Position numbers and translations under genes: made by a program
Notes under the pieces: model-generated
What the model was told of the DNA's origin: nothing
The model's input: only the letters and a program-made list of their open reading frames with translations
Databases searched by the model: none
Origin: Nageia nagi
Lineage: Eukaryota > Pinophyta
Length of the DNA stretch: 64,000 bases
Direction of reading: 5' to 3'
Assembly (NCBI GenBank): GCA_050084985.1
Contig: JBITNC010000001.1
Span: forward strand, 162,998,001-163,062,000
Part shown: positions 46,401-57,059 of the stretch, one piece after another
Position numbering within the stretch: position 1 is the first letter of the stretch
Layout: each line of letters opens with the position of its first letter

Positions 46401-47288
46401 ATGGCAAGCGGCGAAGGTTTCTCATCTAACAAGGCACCTCTCTTTGATGGAAACAATTATGCTTTCTGGAAAATTCGAATGAAGACTTATCTCAGTGCGT
46501 TGGGTTTTGGCACTTGGAATGCTGTTAAAAGGGGTTACACTCCTCCCCCTACAGGTCCATCAGATGAAGCAGAAAGAAAGGCATTTGAATATGATGCCAA
46601 AGCAAGAAATGCTCTAATGTGTGGTCTTGTGGATAGCGAACTGGTAAAAGTTATGGCATGCAAGTCTGCTAAAGAAATGTGGAATAAGTTGAAAAGTATT
46701 CACGAAGGAGATGACAAAGTCAAGGAAGCAAAACTCCAAACTCATAGAGCTCAATTTGAAGGCCTAAAGATGAATGAAGATGAAACCATCGAAGCCTACA
46801 TGCTAAGAGTAAATGAAATTACTAATGCAATCAGAGGTCTTGGGGAAGAAATTGAAGATCATGTCATCGTAAAAAAGGTACTGCGATCTCTCACCTCTCG
46901 CTTTGATTCAAAGGTGTCTGCTATTGAAGAAGCCAAAGATTTGAAAACCTTCAGCATGGATGAACTGCATGGATCACTGACTGCTTATGAAATGAGGATC
47001 GGAAAAGCAAAACATTCAGAAAAGGAAGCAGTGTTCAAAGCCAGTAACAGTACCAAAGCCAAAGTAGATTCTGACGATGAGGAACAATCGGATGAAGTAG
47101 AAGCAAACTTCATCAAAAAGCTAAAAAGGGGAAAAGGTAAGTATAAAGGCAAGCTGCCATTTAAATGTTTCAACTGTGGTGGTATTGGTCATTTCATTTC
47201 GAAATGTCCATTTAGAAAAACTGATAAAGATGATCAAGAATCACATTTTGAGAAAAAACCAAAAATTAAAATCTCATGCTCGAAATAG
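46401..47288 (+). CDS. gag: copia Gag, N-terminal part with first zinc knuckle
   Basis: 295 residues from the ATG in ACTATGGCAAG. Residues 12-28 hold LFDGNNYAFWKIRM, the start signature of plant copia Gag (DUF4219/UBN2-type). The UBN2-like helical region continues to about residue 200 (MCGLVDSELVKVMACKSAKEMWNKL). A basic stretch KKLKRGKGKYKGK precedes the CCHC zinc knuckle CFNCGGIGHFISKC (47166-47207). Gag assembles the particle and binds the element's RNA. The frame ends 81 bases after the knuckle, but a second open frame, shifted by one base forward, overlaps it by 113 bases and continues the expected protein. Either one indel broke a single gene or a frameshift is used; a simple indel is likelier. 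Confidence 0.92.
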   Translation: MASGEGFSSNKAPLFDGNNYAFWKIRMKTYLSALGFGTWNAVKRGYTPPPTGPSDEAERKAFEYDAKARNALMCGLVDSELVKVMACKSAKEMWNKLKSIHEGDDKVKEAKLQTHRAQFEGLKMNEDETIEAYMLRVNEITNAIRGLGEEIEDHVIVKKVLRSLTSRFDSKVSAIEEAKDLKTFSMDELHGSLTAYEMRIGKAKHSEKEAVFKASNSTKAKVDSDDEEQSDEVEANFIKKLKRGKGKYKGKLPFKCFNCGGIGHFISKCPFRKTDKDDQESHFEKKPKIKISCSK

Positions 47289-48537
47289 AAGGTCAAATAG
47301 ACAAAGCTTCACATCTAGACATGAAGACTCCACTGATGATGATTCCAGTAGTGAATCAGAAAAAGAATACAATGGAGTATCGTTTATGGCATTTGAAGAG
47401 AAACTGAATAAAGAAAATCAAATTGACCAAAAACATAAAAAGGAAGAGATAGATGAAGAAAATGACTCCGAGATTGAGTATGATATTGAAGAAGAACTAA
47501 TGACAGCATTGAGTGAATTGAATATAGAAGTAAAGAAAAATAAGATACTCTCAAAAAGGTGTAATGATGCAAGTAATACTATAGAAAACCTAAAAATAGA
47601 AGTGGAAGAATCCAAGAGGATAAATGAGAGTTTGGAGGAACAGCTTCTTGAGAAAGTTAAGAACTGTAGTAAGCTCGAAGAAGAAATAACTGGGCTACGT
47701 GTGCAACTGGAGGAAGCTACCAAGAAAATCAGCTCCTATGAATATCTAGAAGGAAGGTCGACAAAACTTAGCGAAATCATCAACAGTCAAAGAATGTTTT
47801 CTGATAAATCTGGTCTAGGATATGAACAAGGACAATCCTCCAGTAACATAAAAGAGGAAAACATAAAAGAAACCAAGAAAGAGGAAAGTAGCTCAGGACT
47901 GGAGGATGATGGCTTCACTCAAGTGCATTCCAGAAGAAGACCTTATGCAGGACAAAGAAGAACTCAACAATGTAATAGCTACATCCATCCCTTCAATGGA
48001 TACTGTTTCAAGTGCAATGAGTATGGACACAAGACTGCTGAATGTAAGTATAATATCACTTCAAGAACCTTTGTTACTAAAAATGCATTCGGCTCACTAA
48101 TGGAGTATCCTGTTGAGTGTTACAACTGTCATGGATATGGACACATTGCCAGATTCTGCAGAAATAATCATGGCATGAGGTTCTTCCCACGAAGACAATT
48201 TCCTTCCATAAGACAGAATAAAGAGTTTCAGAGCAGTCATCTACAGAAAGAAGAAAAGTATAATAAGAAACAAAAAGCTGAAACAAAAGTAAAACAAGTC
48301 TGGAAAGAAAAGGAGAAACCCAGAGAGAGTAAAGAGTCCTTAATTGCTCAAACAGAGTTAAAAGCTCAAAGCAAACCATCACCATTGATATTAGACAGCG
48401 GATGCTCAAGTCACATGACAGGTGACAAGAAGAAACTTCAAAGACTACAGGAATATGAAGTTGGATTTGGAAATGATGATTGGCTTTGGCATAAGAACAG
48501 TAAGAGATATGTCCAGTATCAGCAAACCAATAAATAA
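47265..48537 (+). CDS. copia Gag C-terminus, two zinc knuckles and truncated protease
   Basis: The open frame extends from 47176 to 48537; the homologous part starts near 47265, where the first Gag frame ends. It has a Ser/Asp/Glu-rich start (HEDSTDDDSSSESEKEY), then a long Lys/Glu-rich coiled coil (about 47400-47760: SKRINESLEEQLLEKVKN, SKLEEEITGLRVQLEEATKK). Two more CCHC knuckles follow, CFKCNEYGHKTAEC (48004-48045) and CYNCHGYGHIARFC (48118-48159). Near the end is the copia retropepsin motif ILDSGCSSHMTGD (Asp-Ser-Gly codons 48394-48402). The rest of protease is cut short; a fragment of the GAG-pre-integrase motif (WLWHK) follows at once. A long Gag with coiled coil fits the Sirevirus branch. 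Confidence 0.88.
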
Positions 48538-48539
48538 AA

Positions 48540-48735
48540 TTTGTGATTCATGCAAACATCGACCTATGCGGACCAATGAGAACACACAGTGTAAATAGAG
48601 ATAAGTATTTTATTCTGTTCATAAATGATTATTCAAGAATAACTTGGGTGAAATTTTTGAAACATAAATCTGAAGTTTTTTAAATGTTCAAAGCATTTAG
48701 AAATCAAAAAGAAAGAGTGACGCAAGGAGAAGTAT
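48540..48735 (+). pseudogene. copia integrase fragment
   Basis: Reads IHANIDLCGPMRTHSVN and FILFINDYSRITWVKFLKH, the first part of the copia integrase core, carrying the first catalytic Asp. It stops in the middle of the core near 48720. The deletion end is marked by an abrupt change to the AG-rich 3' region. No RT or RNase H motif follows. Confidence 0.85.
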
Positions 48736-48985
48736 TTGATTATTCAAGCTAGGAGTTGTCTTTCCCAAGCATTAGCTAGTTCTGGACGTCACATTCTCAG
48801 GGGGAGTGCTTATTTTTTTTCTTGTATTGCTTCTGTGTATCCTGTGTTCATGTATACTACTGATTTCCTGAAAATGTCCGGTATGGACTCAGGGGGAGTC
48901 TGTAAATGCCCTTTGTTATTGTTGACAAAGGGGGAGAGAAAAGTCCCGATCTTGTGGTGTTGCCAACAATTCCAAAGGGGGAGAT
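48736..48985 (+). promoter_or_regulatory. copia 3' region with multiple polypurine tracts
   Basis: Four purine tracts, TCAGGGGGAGT (near 48798 and 48890), ACAAAGGGGGAGAG (near 48926) and CCAAAGGGGGAGATTG (48972-48985), lie before the 3' LTR. The last touches the LTR and is the probable plus-strand primer. Duplicated purine tracts are a known Sirevirus feature. Confidence 0.8.
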
Positions 48986-51471
48986 TGTTGAGTATGTGTG
49001 ATTGAGAAGTATGATTGTAATTGTTGTCAACAAGGGATTGATCGGGTTCCGGAAGGGTGACCAAGTTCCGGAAGAGAAGAGTGACTGTTTGATCGGGTTC
49101 CAGAGGTTTGACTGTGTTCCGGAAGAGAGTGTGATTGGTTGATCTAGTTCCGGAAGAAGATGATGTCAGCGATTTTGAGCTTTCACAAAGAACCGGGGTC
49201 CGGAGATGATGAGGTCAGCAAGGAATGATCAAAGAGCCGGAGCCAGAGAGGAAAACATTCCGGAAGCAATAGATGACATCACCAGGAGAACGATGCTCAC
49301 ACTTGTGAATACAACCGGCGTCCGGAAGAAATGAGGTCAGCAAAGAGTGATAAAAGAGTCCGGAAATAAAAGTCCGGAAATGATGACATCATAAGGAAAG
49401 AGTTATACTCTGTTTCCGGAGTCCGGAAGTGATGACATCATGGTGCAAGTGTTCAAAGGTCCGGAGATAAAGGTCCGGAGATAAAGGTCCGGAGACAAAA
49501 GTCCGGAGGTCAAGATCCGGAGATAAACGTCCGGAGATAAAAATCCGGAGATACACGTCTGAAGATAAAAGTCCAGAAATGATGACGTCATGCGAAAAGC
49601 GTTATACTCTATTTCTGGAGTCCGGAAGTGATGACATCATGATGCAGAGTTCAAAAATCCGGAGTTAAACGTCCGAAGAAGAAAAGGTCCGGAGAAGAAA
49701 AGGTCCGGAGAAGAAAACGTCCGGAGAAGAAAAGGTCCTGAGAAGAAAAGTTCCGGAGAAGAAAAAGTCCGGAGAAGAAAACGTCCGGAGAAGAAAACGT
49801 CCGGAGAAGAAAAGGTCCGGAGAAGAAAAGGTCCGGAGAAGAAAAAGTCCGGAGAAGAAGAAGTCCGGAGAGAAAAAAGTTCGGAGAAGAAAAGTTCCGG
49901 AGAAGAAAAAGTTCGGAGACAAAAGTTTTGAAAATGATGACATCATGCGGGAAGCGTTTTACTCTATTTCCGGAGTCCGGAGAGGATGACATCGCAGTGT
50001 ATACAGTAAACATCCAGTAAGCAAGGAAGACAGTCTGGAATTATCAGAAAAGCTATTATGAAGACAAAGGGTCCGGAATCGTAAGAAATACCATAATAAA
50101 GAATAAAAGAGTCTGGAATTAGCTGAAATCCATAGAGAAAGAGGTATACTTGTCAAAACAACTCTGTATGAGAAATAGAGGCGTTCATCAGTTACAAACA
50201 AGGATTCTTTTAATAACGTATAATGATTGGAACAGTTTCTTGGAGAGTTCTTGACGTGTAACGGTTAAGTACAGAAATCATGTGTAGAATGAATGCATGA
50301 AAAGGAGCAGAGAATTGCAGAATGAAGAGGGTGTGGAAATGATGAGAAGTTATGAATGCACAGCTCGAGGAGAGTAATAGTTGAGATTGTACAGCTCAAG
50401 GAGAGGAGAAGTTATGAATGCACAGCTCGAGGAGAGTAGTAGCTGAGATTGCACAGCTTGAGGAGAATGAAAGTTATGAATGCACAGCTCGAGGAGAGTA
50501 ATAGTTGAGATTGTACAGCTCAAGGAGAGGAGAAGTTATGAATGCACAGCTCGAGGAGAGTAGTAGCTGAGATTGCACAGCTTGAGGAGAATGAAAGTTA
50601 TGAATGCACAGCTCGAGGAAAGCGGTAGTTGAGATTGCACAGCTCAAGGAGTAAGCAATGGGATATGTAGATATATATAAGTTATGATTTTACAGTGCAG
50701 CTTCTTGGGGGTTGACAGAGTGTGTGATGCAGTGAGAAAAGAAGTGCGTGAAAGGAGCAAACTGTGTAAAGGAAGCGAGTATCCAGAGTATGTGAAGTGA
50801 AGGCAATAGTGTGTAGTGTGGTGAGAAAAGAAGTGTGTGTTGAGATCAAACAGTGAGCATTAGAGCTAGACCATTGAGGGTCTTCGAGAATTGTATTCTT
50901 TCCTCCCTGTTGAATATTGTCTCAAGTGGGTGCTTGAACAGTGGTAGTCGGTGCTACCCTTCACAGTTGGTGCTGTGAAGTTGAGAGCTGGAGTTGGTGC
51001 TTCAGGCAGTTGGTGCTGTAATTCTCAGAGTGGTAGTTGGTGCTACCCTTCACAGTTGGTGCTGTGAAGTTGAGAGCTGGAGTTGGTGCTTCAGGCAGTT
51101 GGTGCTGTAATTCTCAGAGTGGTAGTTGGTGCTACCCTTCACAGTTGGTGCTGTGAGTTTGAGAGCTGGAGTTGGTGCTCCAGGCAGTTGGTGCTGCCAT
51201 TCTTAGAGTGGTAGTCGGTGCTACCCTTCACAGTTGGTGCTGTGAATCTGTAAGCTTTATTTAATGGCTGGATTTGGATTGGTGTCCAAGCAGTCAAATT
51301 CGGGGATGTAGCCAATCTGGTGAACCTCGTTACATCTGGTGTTATGTGATGTGCTGGTGTGATTGCTTATTTTTCTCTGGCTTTTAATCTGTCATTATTT
51401 GAGAAGATTAAATTCATAGTTTTTATATACACTGATTCACCCCCCCTCTCAGTGTCACTCGAAGAACAACA
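48986..51471 (+). repeat. copia element, 3' LTR
   Basis: 2486 bases, almost identical to 43850-46336 at a fixed offset of 5136. It contains second copies of every internal repeat: the 16-bp array at 49671-49926, the 124-bp array at 50354-50648 and the hairpin array at 50922-51289. Confidence 0.95.
50922..51289 (+). repeat. array of 16 hairpins sharing the loop TNGGTG, 3' LTR copy
   Basis: Second copy of the array at 45786-46153, with the same units and stems. In the 3' LTR it would lie downstream of, or within, the RNA 3' end, depending on where transcription terminates. Confidence 0.88.
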
Positions 51472-51476
51472 TTGTT

Positions 51477-52779
51477 ATCCTCATTTTAAGATTATTCCAT
51501 GAAATATGTAAATATTCAATGCTTAGCAGGGTATAAATAATTGGAGCTGGCTTGAAGCTAAAAGGGTTATGGTTTGAATCATACCTTGAACTTTATCCTT
51601 GTCATTATATTTGAAACACTTTATCCTTATCATTAGATTCAATAAGTGGTGTTAATGTGAGGGGTCTTCATGTATGCTTTGATTTTATTTGTTCATCTTT
51701 AGAGTGGGTACAATCAATATCTCATTGGGGGGTATATTATTTATTTTCATATTGGAATTTCTTTGGAAATATTTATTTGTAGAGAATAAATTGATAATTA
51801 TATGGTAATTATACATAATATACAACTAATGCATAGAGCATATAAAATAAGAATGATGGATAAAAGGTGGATGCACTTTCAAGTATCTATATTACCCCTT
51901 TTGATTTATATAAAACTAAAGTAAAATGCATGCTCAATCTCAAAAAAGAAAGTAGTTAAAGCATAAAACCTTTAGCCTACCATATTGATTTTTTCCTTCA
52001 AATTACGTACATATGATATCTATGGATGAGATACACAAATAGCACTAGATAAAACTAATACCCTAAATTGATATATTTTATAAAAATGATAAGCTTATGA
52101 AATGGAGATAAAGGTATGCAAATGATGTCTGATAAAATCTAAATTAATAGAACCAAAGACCCTTATTATAATTCATATTAAAAGTAAATTAATAGAAAGA
52201 GTGTTATATGATACCCATAACATAAAATAAACATAAGATCTCAATGATATATCTTGCATAAAATTCAAAATATATGCGAGGTTGTTAGTCCTTACAATAC
52301 ACTGACACTCTCATGGTTCCTATATATTCTAGATCCAAATGTAAAGTTGACTCCTATCTTATTTTAAGGAGACTTGTGAATTACTTTGGCGATTGGGTAG
52401 GATAATTATTCAATATAATTGGAATTTTAATTTTTTTATGATGATAAAACCATATGGCTAACAAAGGAGAACAAGATGATTTTAATGTAATAGAAAATGA
52501 ATTGTAATGTATCATGCATACATGAGAAGTTTAATGTGAGGCTTTTAAGAGAATTTGTAACTAATATAAAATACATAATGAATTATGCATCATGTGAAGC
52601 ATGGTACTACACTTAACTATTGCTAACACCATATAAAACATGAAACAAACTTATAAAGAAAACAAAAATCACTATTGATATTACCATACTAAACATGAAC
52701 CATGTAGGATATTATGATGATTAATATCACTCTTTTATCATTATTTCATACTAGATACCTACACATGACTTCCTGCTTT
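51477..52779. other. AT-rich sequence, no gene recognised
   Basis: Flanking DNA between the copia element and the small chromovirus. No reading frame above background and no repeat boundary. Confidence 0.5.
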
Positions 52780-53166
52780 TGTTAGGATCCCACATCCTAA
52801 CATTTAATTATATTAGTAGTATACTTATGATGTAACCGGATTGTAATGTGAATACCATAATTATTAGTAGGGTGGATTAGGGTTAGGGTTAGTATCATAT
52901 AAAGATGTTGTATAGCTTGAGAATGTCATCATTCAGCTCATATTTTTGGATTTGAAGTGTAAGGAGGAAGCCCCCTCGAAGCGGCCAACGATTTAGCTCT
53001 TATTCAATAAAGCTATTGTGATTTAGTGTTTTCATTTGCAAATTCGAGTTCTATTATTTATTGAATATTGATGAGTTTTGCATATCTGCTCTTATTTCAT
53101 TGAAAAGTTGGAAATCTTGTTGTTGTTTTTGCATTATTTTATTTAAGATCTAGCAGAATCGTAACA
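52780..53166 (+). repeat. chromovirus 5' LTR
   Basis: 387 bases. It starts with a perfect inverted repeat, TGTTAGGAT (52780-52788) and ATCCTAACA (52794-52802), with a five-base loop. It also contains GGATTAGGGTTAGGGTTAG, a short telomere-like word, near 52873. Confidence 0.92.
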
Positions 53167-53168
53167 AG

Positions 53169-53180
53169 TGGTATCAGAGC
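53169..53180 (+). promoter_or_regulatory. chromovirus primer-binding site (initiator tRNA-Met)
   Basis: TGGTATCAGAGC two bases after the LTR, complementary to the 3' end of initiator tRNA-Met. Confidence 0.9.
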
Positions 53181-53565
53181 TCTTTCCAAGGCCATTCTGC
53201 TGTAGAATTTTTTTTAGAGTCTAGGCTAGAAACCCTATGCCAGGGGTTTTAAAATATCACGGAGGATCTATCATTTTTGGCTAAGCATGTTTGCCCATAA
53301 AGCTACGTGTGAAGTGAGGTGCATAAAACTCTGCATTAATACCCAGGCCTTAGACAGAACCTATATACAGAATCGAACTCCACGTACTGAAAGGTATATT
53401 GGAGACCATTTAGGAAAAAAAAATGGAATTAGGTAGGAATCTATCAGCCATTTGTAAATTGTAGTGCATCGGTAAGCGGTTAGCCTCGGGAAGTTACTCG
53501 CCACAGAAGCCATCTCCGTAGCCTCTTTCATTATGAAAGTTAGATAGGAGGGGTGTTTAGGCGGG

Positions 53566-53889
53566 CCTTATAAAGTTCTTCAGTGCATTGGACCTACTGC
53601 CTACAAGTTGGAGTTGTCGACTGCTTCTAGAATCCATCCAGTTTTTCATGTCTCTTGTCTTAAGAGAGTGGTTGGTTCCCAGGTACAGATTCAAACACAG
53701 TTACCAGAGTTAACAGAAGATGGCTCCATGCTAATTGAACCTGAAAGAGTTTTAGCACGACATTCCCACCAACTTCGTAATCGTACTATTACTAAAGTTC
53801 TAGTGCAGTGGCGAGGATTAGAACCTGAAGATGCAACTTGGGAAGTGCTACATCAACTACAGCCACAATTTCCTAAATTTAAGCTTTGA
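53566..53889 (+). pseudogene. chromovirus integrase C-terminus and chromodomain (fragment)
   Basis: The open frame reads GPTAYKLELSTASRIHPVFH, then CLKRVVGSQ. The chromodomain core is near the end, RNRTITKVLVQWRGLEPEDATWE, closing with a stop at 53889. Chromodomains of this class steer integration toward heterochromatin. The frame has no start of its own, because all of gag and most of pol are deleted; it is a relic that happens to remain open. Confidence 0.88.
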
Positions 53890-53919
53890 GGATAAAGCTT
53901 TGTTCTAAGAGGGGTGGCA

Positions 53920-54306
53920 TGTTAGGATCCCACATCCTAACATTTAATTATATTAGTAGTATACTTATGATGTAACCGAATTGTAATGTGAATACCATAA
54001 TTATTAGTAGGGCGGATTAGGGTTAGGGTTAGTATCATATAAAGATGTTGTACGGCTTGAGAATGTCATCATTCAGCTCATATTTTTGGATTTGAAGTGT
54101 AAGGAGGAAGCCCCCTCGAAGCGGCCAGCGATTTAGCTCTTATTCAGTAAAGCTATTGTGATTTAGTGTTTTCATTTGCAAATTCGAGTTATATTATTTA
54201 TTGAATATTGATGAGTTTTGCAGATCTGCTCTTATTTCATTGAAAAGCTAGAAATCTTGTTGTTGTTTTTGCATTATTTTATTTAAGATCTAGCAGAATT
54301 GTAACA
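53920..54306 (+). repeat. chromovirus 3' LTR
   Basis: 387 bases, the same ends and internal inverted repeat as the 5' copy. Confidence 0.92.
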
Positions 54307-54311
54307 GCTTT

Positions 54312-55045
54312 ATTTCTCTTTATGTTTTCTCAAGGTCTCTTCCTACTCTACAAGGATGTCTATGCTAAGAGGAATTCTATTATCTTCATTTAAAGGGTCA
54401 ATGTAAGGCAGTGAAGTGATTTTACTTTAGATTTTTATGGGTTTCTAGTATTTACATATTCAAACTTGTATCAAAGTTTTACCTCATAACTATATTAATA
54501 TGGATTCTTATTCTTTCATAGAATATATGAGTTAGTTCTAGGAAGATACAAATTTATCATGAATAGATTTTTAGTTTTCTATTTTAACTAAATAGTACCA
54601 ATAGTAGAAGACAAGTTCATGGACAAGATTACCAAGGGTCTCCTTTTCTTATGCATGGCCATGGAAAAAAATAATTGCAGCTATCGATGTGTATATGCAA
54701 TTTGAAGAAAATATTCTTGTGAAACTTGTAACCATTTTGTTATATACTAGTAAATTTGAAAATTATTGTAACCATTCTATCATAGGCATTTGAACATAGG
54801 TGGATTATGTCATGTTATATTTGTGATTTTTGCTAACAGGGTCAAATTCTAGTTTTAATTGTTGAAGATGGGAAGTTACAACTTGTGATTGAGAAGGAAG
54901 TTCAAAGGATTTTATTTTCGATCTTAACAAATTTAATTGTAAATTGCCTGCAAGCATAAAGGAAACAATTCAACAGTACTGTAAACATGAATATTTTTTA
55001 ACCAAAAAAATATTCAAGGGTTTCATGATGTTTTAATAAAAAAAA
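54312..55045. other. AT-rich sequence, no gene recognised
   Basis: No coding frame or repeat boundary seen. Confidence 0.5.
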
Positions 55046-55663
55046 CTAAAAAATAGTAATCATGATAGCTCGAACTAACCTAGACAATGTGGGATGAATT
55101 TGAAGGTAGAAGTTGGTAGGAGGAGCACTCAAATCGAGATCCCAATATTTTTGACCTAGAATTTTTACTTTGCACTTCTTTAAATGGACCCAAGTTTTTA
55201 CTTCCACCCAAATATTTTTATCACTAAATTCTAAATCATTTTTCATCTTATTATGGAAACCCTCTAAAAACTTATCATTTATATTCTTCATCTCAATTTC
55301 ATTCACTTTTATTTTATTAGTTTCACCTATATAGAACCATTTATGATCTAAATCAATTTTGAATACTTTACATTGTGAATACACATTATAGATAGTCTTA
55401 GTATTCCCCTTTATACATACCTCATAAATCATATCAGAAGAAGATTGTTATGGGCAAGGAACCCCAACTTCAATATAAAAGATGAGAATTTTTGGAATTT
55501 CTTCTTTAAAATAGTGATTATGCTCCTCAATATTATTTATTATCTCATCGCATTGATATATACCCGAAGCTTTTATTTTTGTTTCACACATCTTACACCA
55601 TAACAAAATGTTTGATTTTCTATTGGTGATATCCATGTTTAAGATATTGTAATTTACTTTCAA
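55046..55663 (-). pseudogene. unknown reading frame of about 206 residues with one internal stop
   Basis: Two open pieces, 55663-55448 and 55432-55046, are in the same frame and separated by a single TAA plus a few codons. The first has a Cys/His-containing stretch (LLWCKMCETKIKASGIYQC, then EEHNHYF). The second is charged and ordered-looking (YIGETNKIKVNEIEMKN, WVHLKKCKVKILGQKYWDL) and ends LQIHPTLSRLVRA. Length and sequence character are above background for this AT-rich DNA, which supports a former gene. I do not recognise the family. It may be the C-terminal part of the decayed gene to its right, which is on the same strand. Confidence 0.4.
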
Positions 55664-57050
55664 AAGTATTAATTCAGAAGGAAATACATAGGAATATCGA
55701 GAGATTACAAAATAAAAAACCTATTAAAAGCAAGCAATTCTAAAAATATGATTTCAACAAAACTAATGAATCCTCTGGCATATCTAGCTCAATGTTGATA
55801 TTCAATAAAAGATATACTTTGACTATTTAAATTTTTAATGCTAGAAGAATTCTTCAAATTATAATAAATAAATAAAATATTTTAAGTATTCAATTTTTTA
55901 AATAATAAATAAATAGAATAAAATATTGCAATCATTATTTTATTTTTCATAAAAGTATTAAAATATTTTTCATTTTTAAATTCATAAAATTTAAAAGTAT
56001 TTTGATAATTTTAAAAGTATGTTAGTAATTTTTGAAGATCGAAAAATATTTTAATAATTTTATGAATTTATAAAAATATTTTAGTAATTTCATGAGCTTA
56101 CAAAAGCTATTTTCATAAATTTCCCAATATATAAATCCATACTGAAATGGCAACCCATCAGAAAAGGTGTATCAATCTACCATTAGGAGGGTAGAGTCTA
56201 GTTCAGTGTTAAGAAGTGAAGTTTGAATATATTATGCCTAAAAGGATAATACTTAGACTAATTAGTAATAATATATTATAAATACAAGGAATACTAAATG
56301 CGTAAATTTTAATGATCCGGAATAGCTGGATGTGGGATCGATGATGGCCCCTGAGTTAGGTGTAACGGATTCTAATTATGACCTGCATTTTGTTTGTTAA
56401 ATTGAAAAAATCTTTTAAAATTTATTATTACAATAGTAATTCTTATATTTTACAGTTAGATCTGCTCTTATATCATTTTTTTGGGCCCAATCTAAGCTCT
56501 TATATCAATCTATTTTTCATAAGCAACTGTTGTTTTAGAAATAGAGACTACAATTTATGAAAGCATCAAATTGTTTAAATTGATCATGCAAAATGATAGA
56601 CATAATATCCTTATCTTATACTTTGTCATTTACATACGGAAGTTAACCATAAGTAACTCTCCTATAATCTTGAATCCTCCCATGTTTAGTCACATTCTAA
56701 ATATGTTGATAAAGATATTTTTATCATATTTATATACAATTCATAGTTTATTATTTACTTAATGTATCTCATAATGAATTTTCCTCCATTCCAATATTTT
56801 ATTTATGGGATCTATCTTGAACCTAGATGAAAAATTAGTTCGATAATATAAATCTAATAAGTAAATCAAACAACCAATAATATGTTTATATACTAAGATA
56901 CATTTTTTTTTATCCATGTCTTTTCTTAATATTAATTTTACTTTCATATATCTTTAAAATATTTTATTTATTTTATTTTAAATTTTATGGGTAAATTTAT
57001 TGATTGGTTCTTTATATACGGATCCAAATTTTGTTTTTACAAAATATTTT
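55664..57050. other. very AT-rich DNA with degenerate repeats
   Basis: From about 55850 to 56110 a word like AAAAGTATTTTAATAATTTT recurs several times. No supported gene; the short frames at 56378-56947 are background. Confidence 0.5.
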
Positions 57051-57059
57051 TAGATATTC

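Larger units (their letters stand above)
43850..51471 (+). mobile_element. young Sirevirus-like Ty1/copia retrotransposon lacking most of pol
   Basis: Two direct LTRs (2487 and 2486 bases) are flanked by the exact target duplication TTGTT (43845-43849 and 51472-51476). The LTR ends are TGTTGAG and ACAACA. The tRNA-Met primer site follows the 5' LTR and purine tracts precede the 3' LTR. By eye the LTRs differ only by a two-base change near 44735 / 49871 and one C in the C run near 46304, so insertion is recent. The internal part is only 2.65 kb: gag, protease motif, and the first quarter of integrase; the rest of integrase, RT and RNase H are absent. Palindromic CCGG-rich LTR repeats and multiple purine tracts are known Sirevirus traits. 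It could move only with proteins from a relative. Confidence 0.93.
52780..54306 (+). mobile_element. small deleted Ty3/gypsy chromovirus
   Basis: Two 387-base LTRs (52780-53166 and 53920-54306) with the exact target duplication GCTTT (52775-52779 and 54307-54311). The primer site is at 53169-53180 and the purine tract AAGAGGGGTGGCA is at 53907-53919. About 11 LTR differences by eye put it near 97 percent identity: older than the copia element, much younger than elements 1 and 2. Only the end of integrase and the chromodomain remain in 753 internal bases. Confidence 0.92.

Noticed and set aside
47250-47275. A -1 slippery heptamer (A AAA AAC) near the Gag frame break
   Set aside because: The six A's are not in the phase needed for -1 slippage, and the next frame is +1, so this known mechanism does not fit.
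48736-49064. Short frames on both strands at the copia 3' end
   Set aside because: They cover the purine tracts and the LTR start; this is non-coding 3' sequence of the element.
44267-50201. Long minus-strand frames rich in FSSPDLFFSG-type repeats in both copia LTRs
   Set aside because: They are the antisense reading of the 16-bp TCCGGA array and of other LTR repeats. They are identical in the two LTRs and have no gene features.
51530-51600. tRNA B-box-like GGTTTGAATC word
   Set aside because: No cloverleaf can be drawn and the T stem pairs poorly.
56310-56395. C/D snoRNA-like words (CGATGATGG, CTGA)
   Set aside because: The boxes are only a few bases apart, with no room for a guide and no closing stem.
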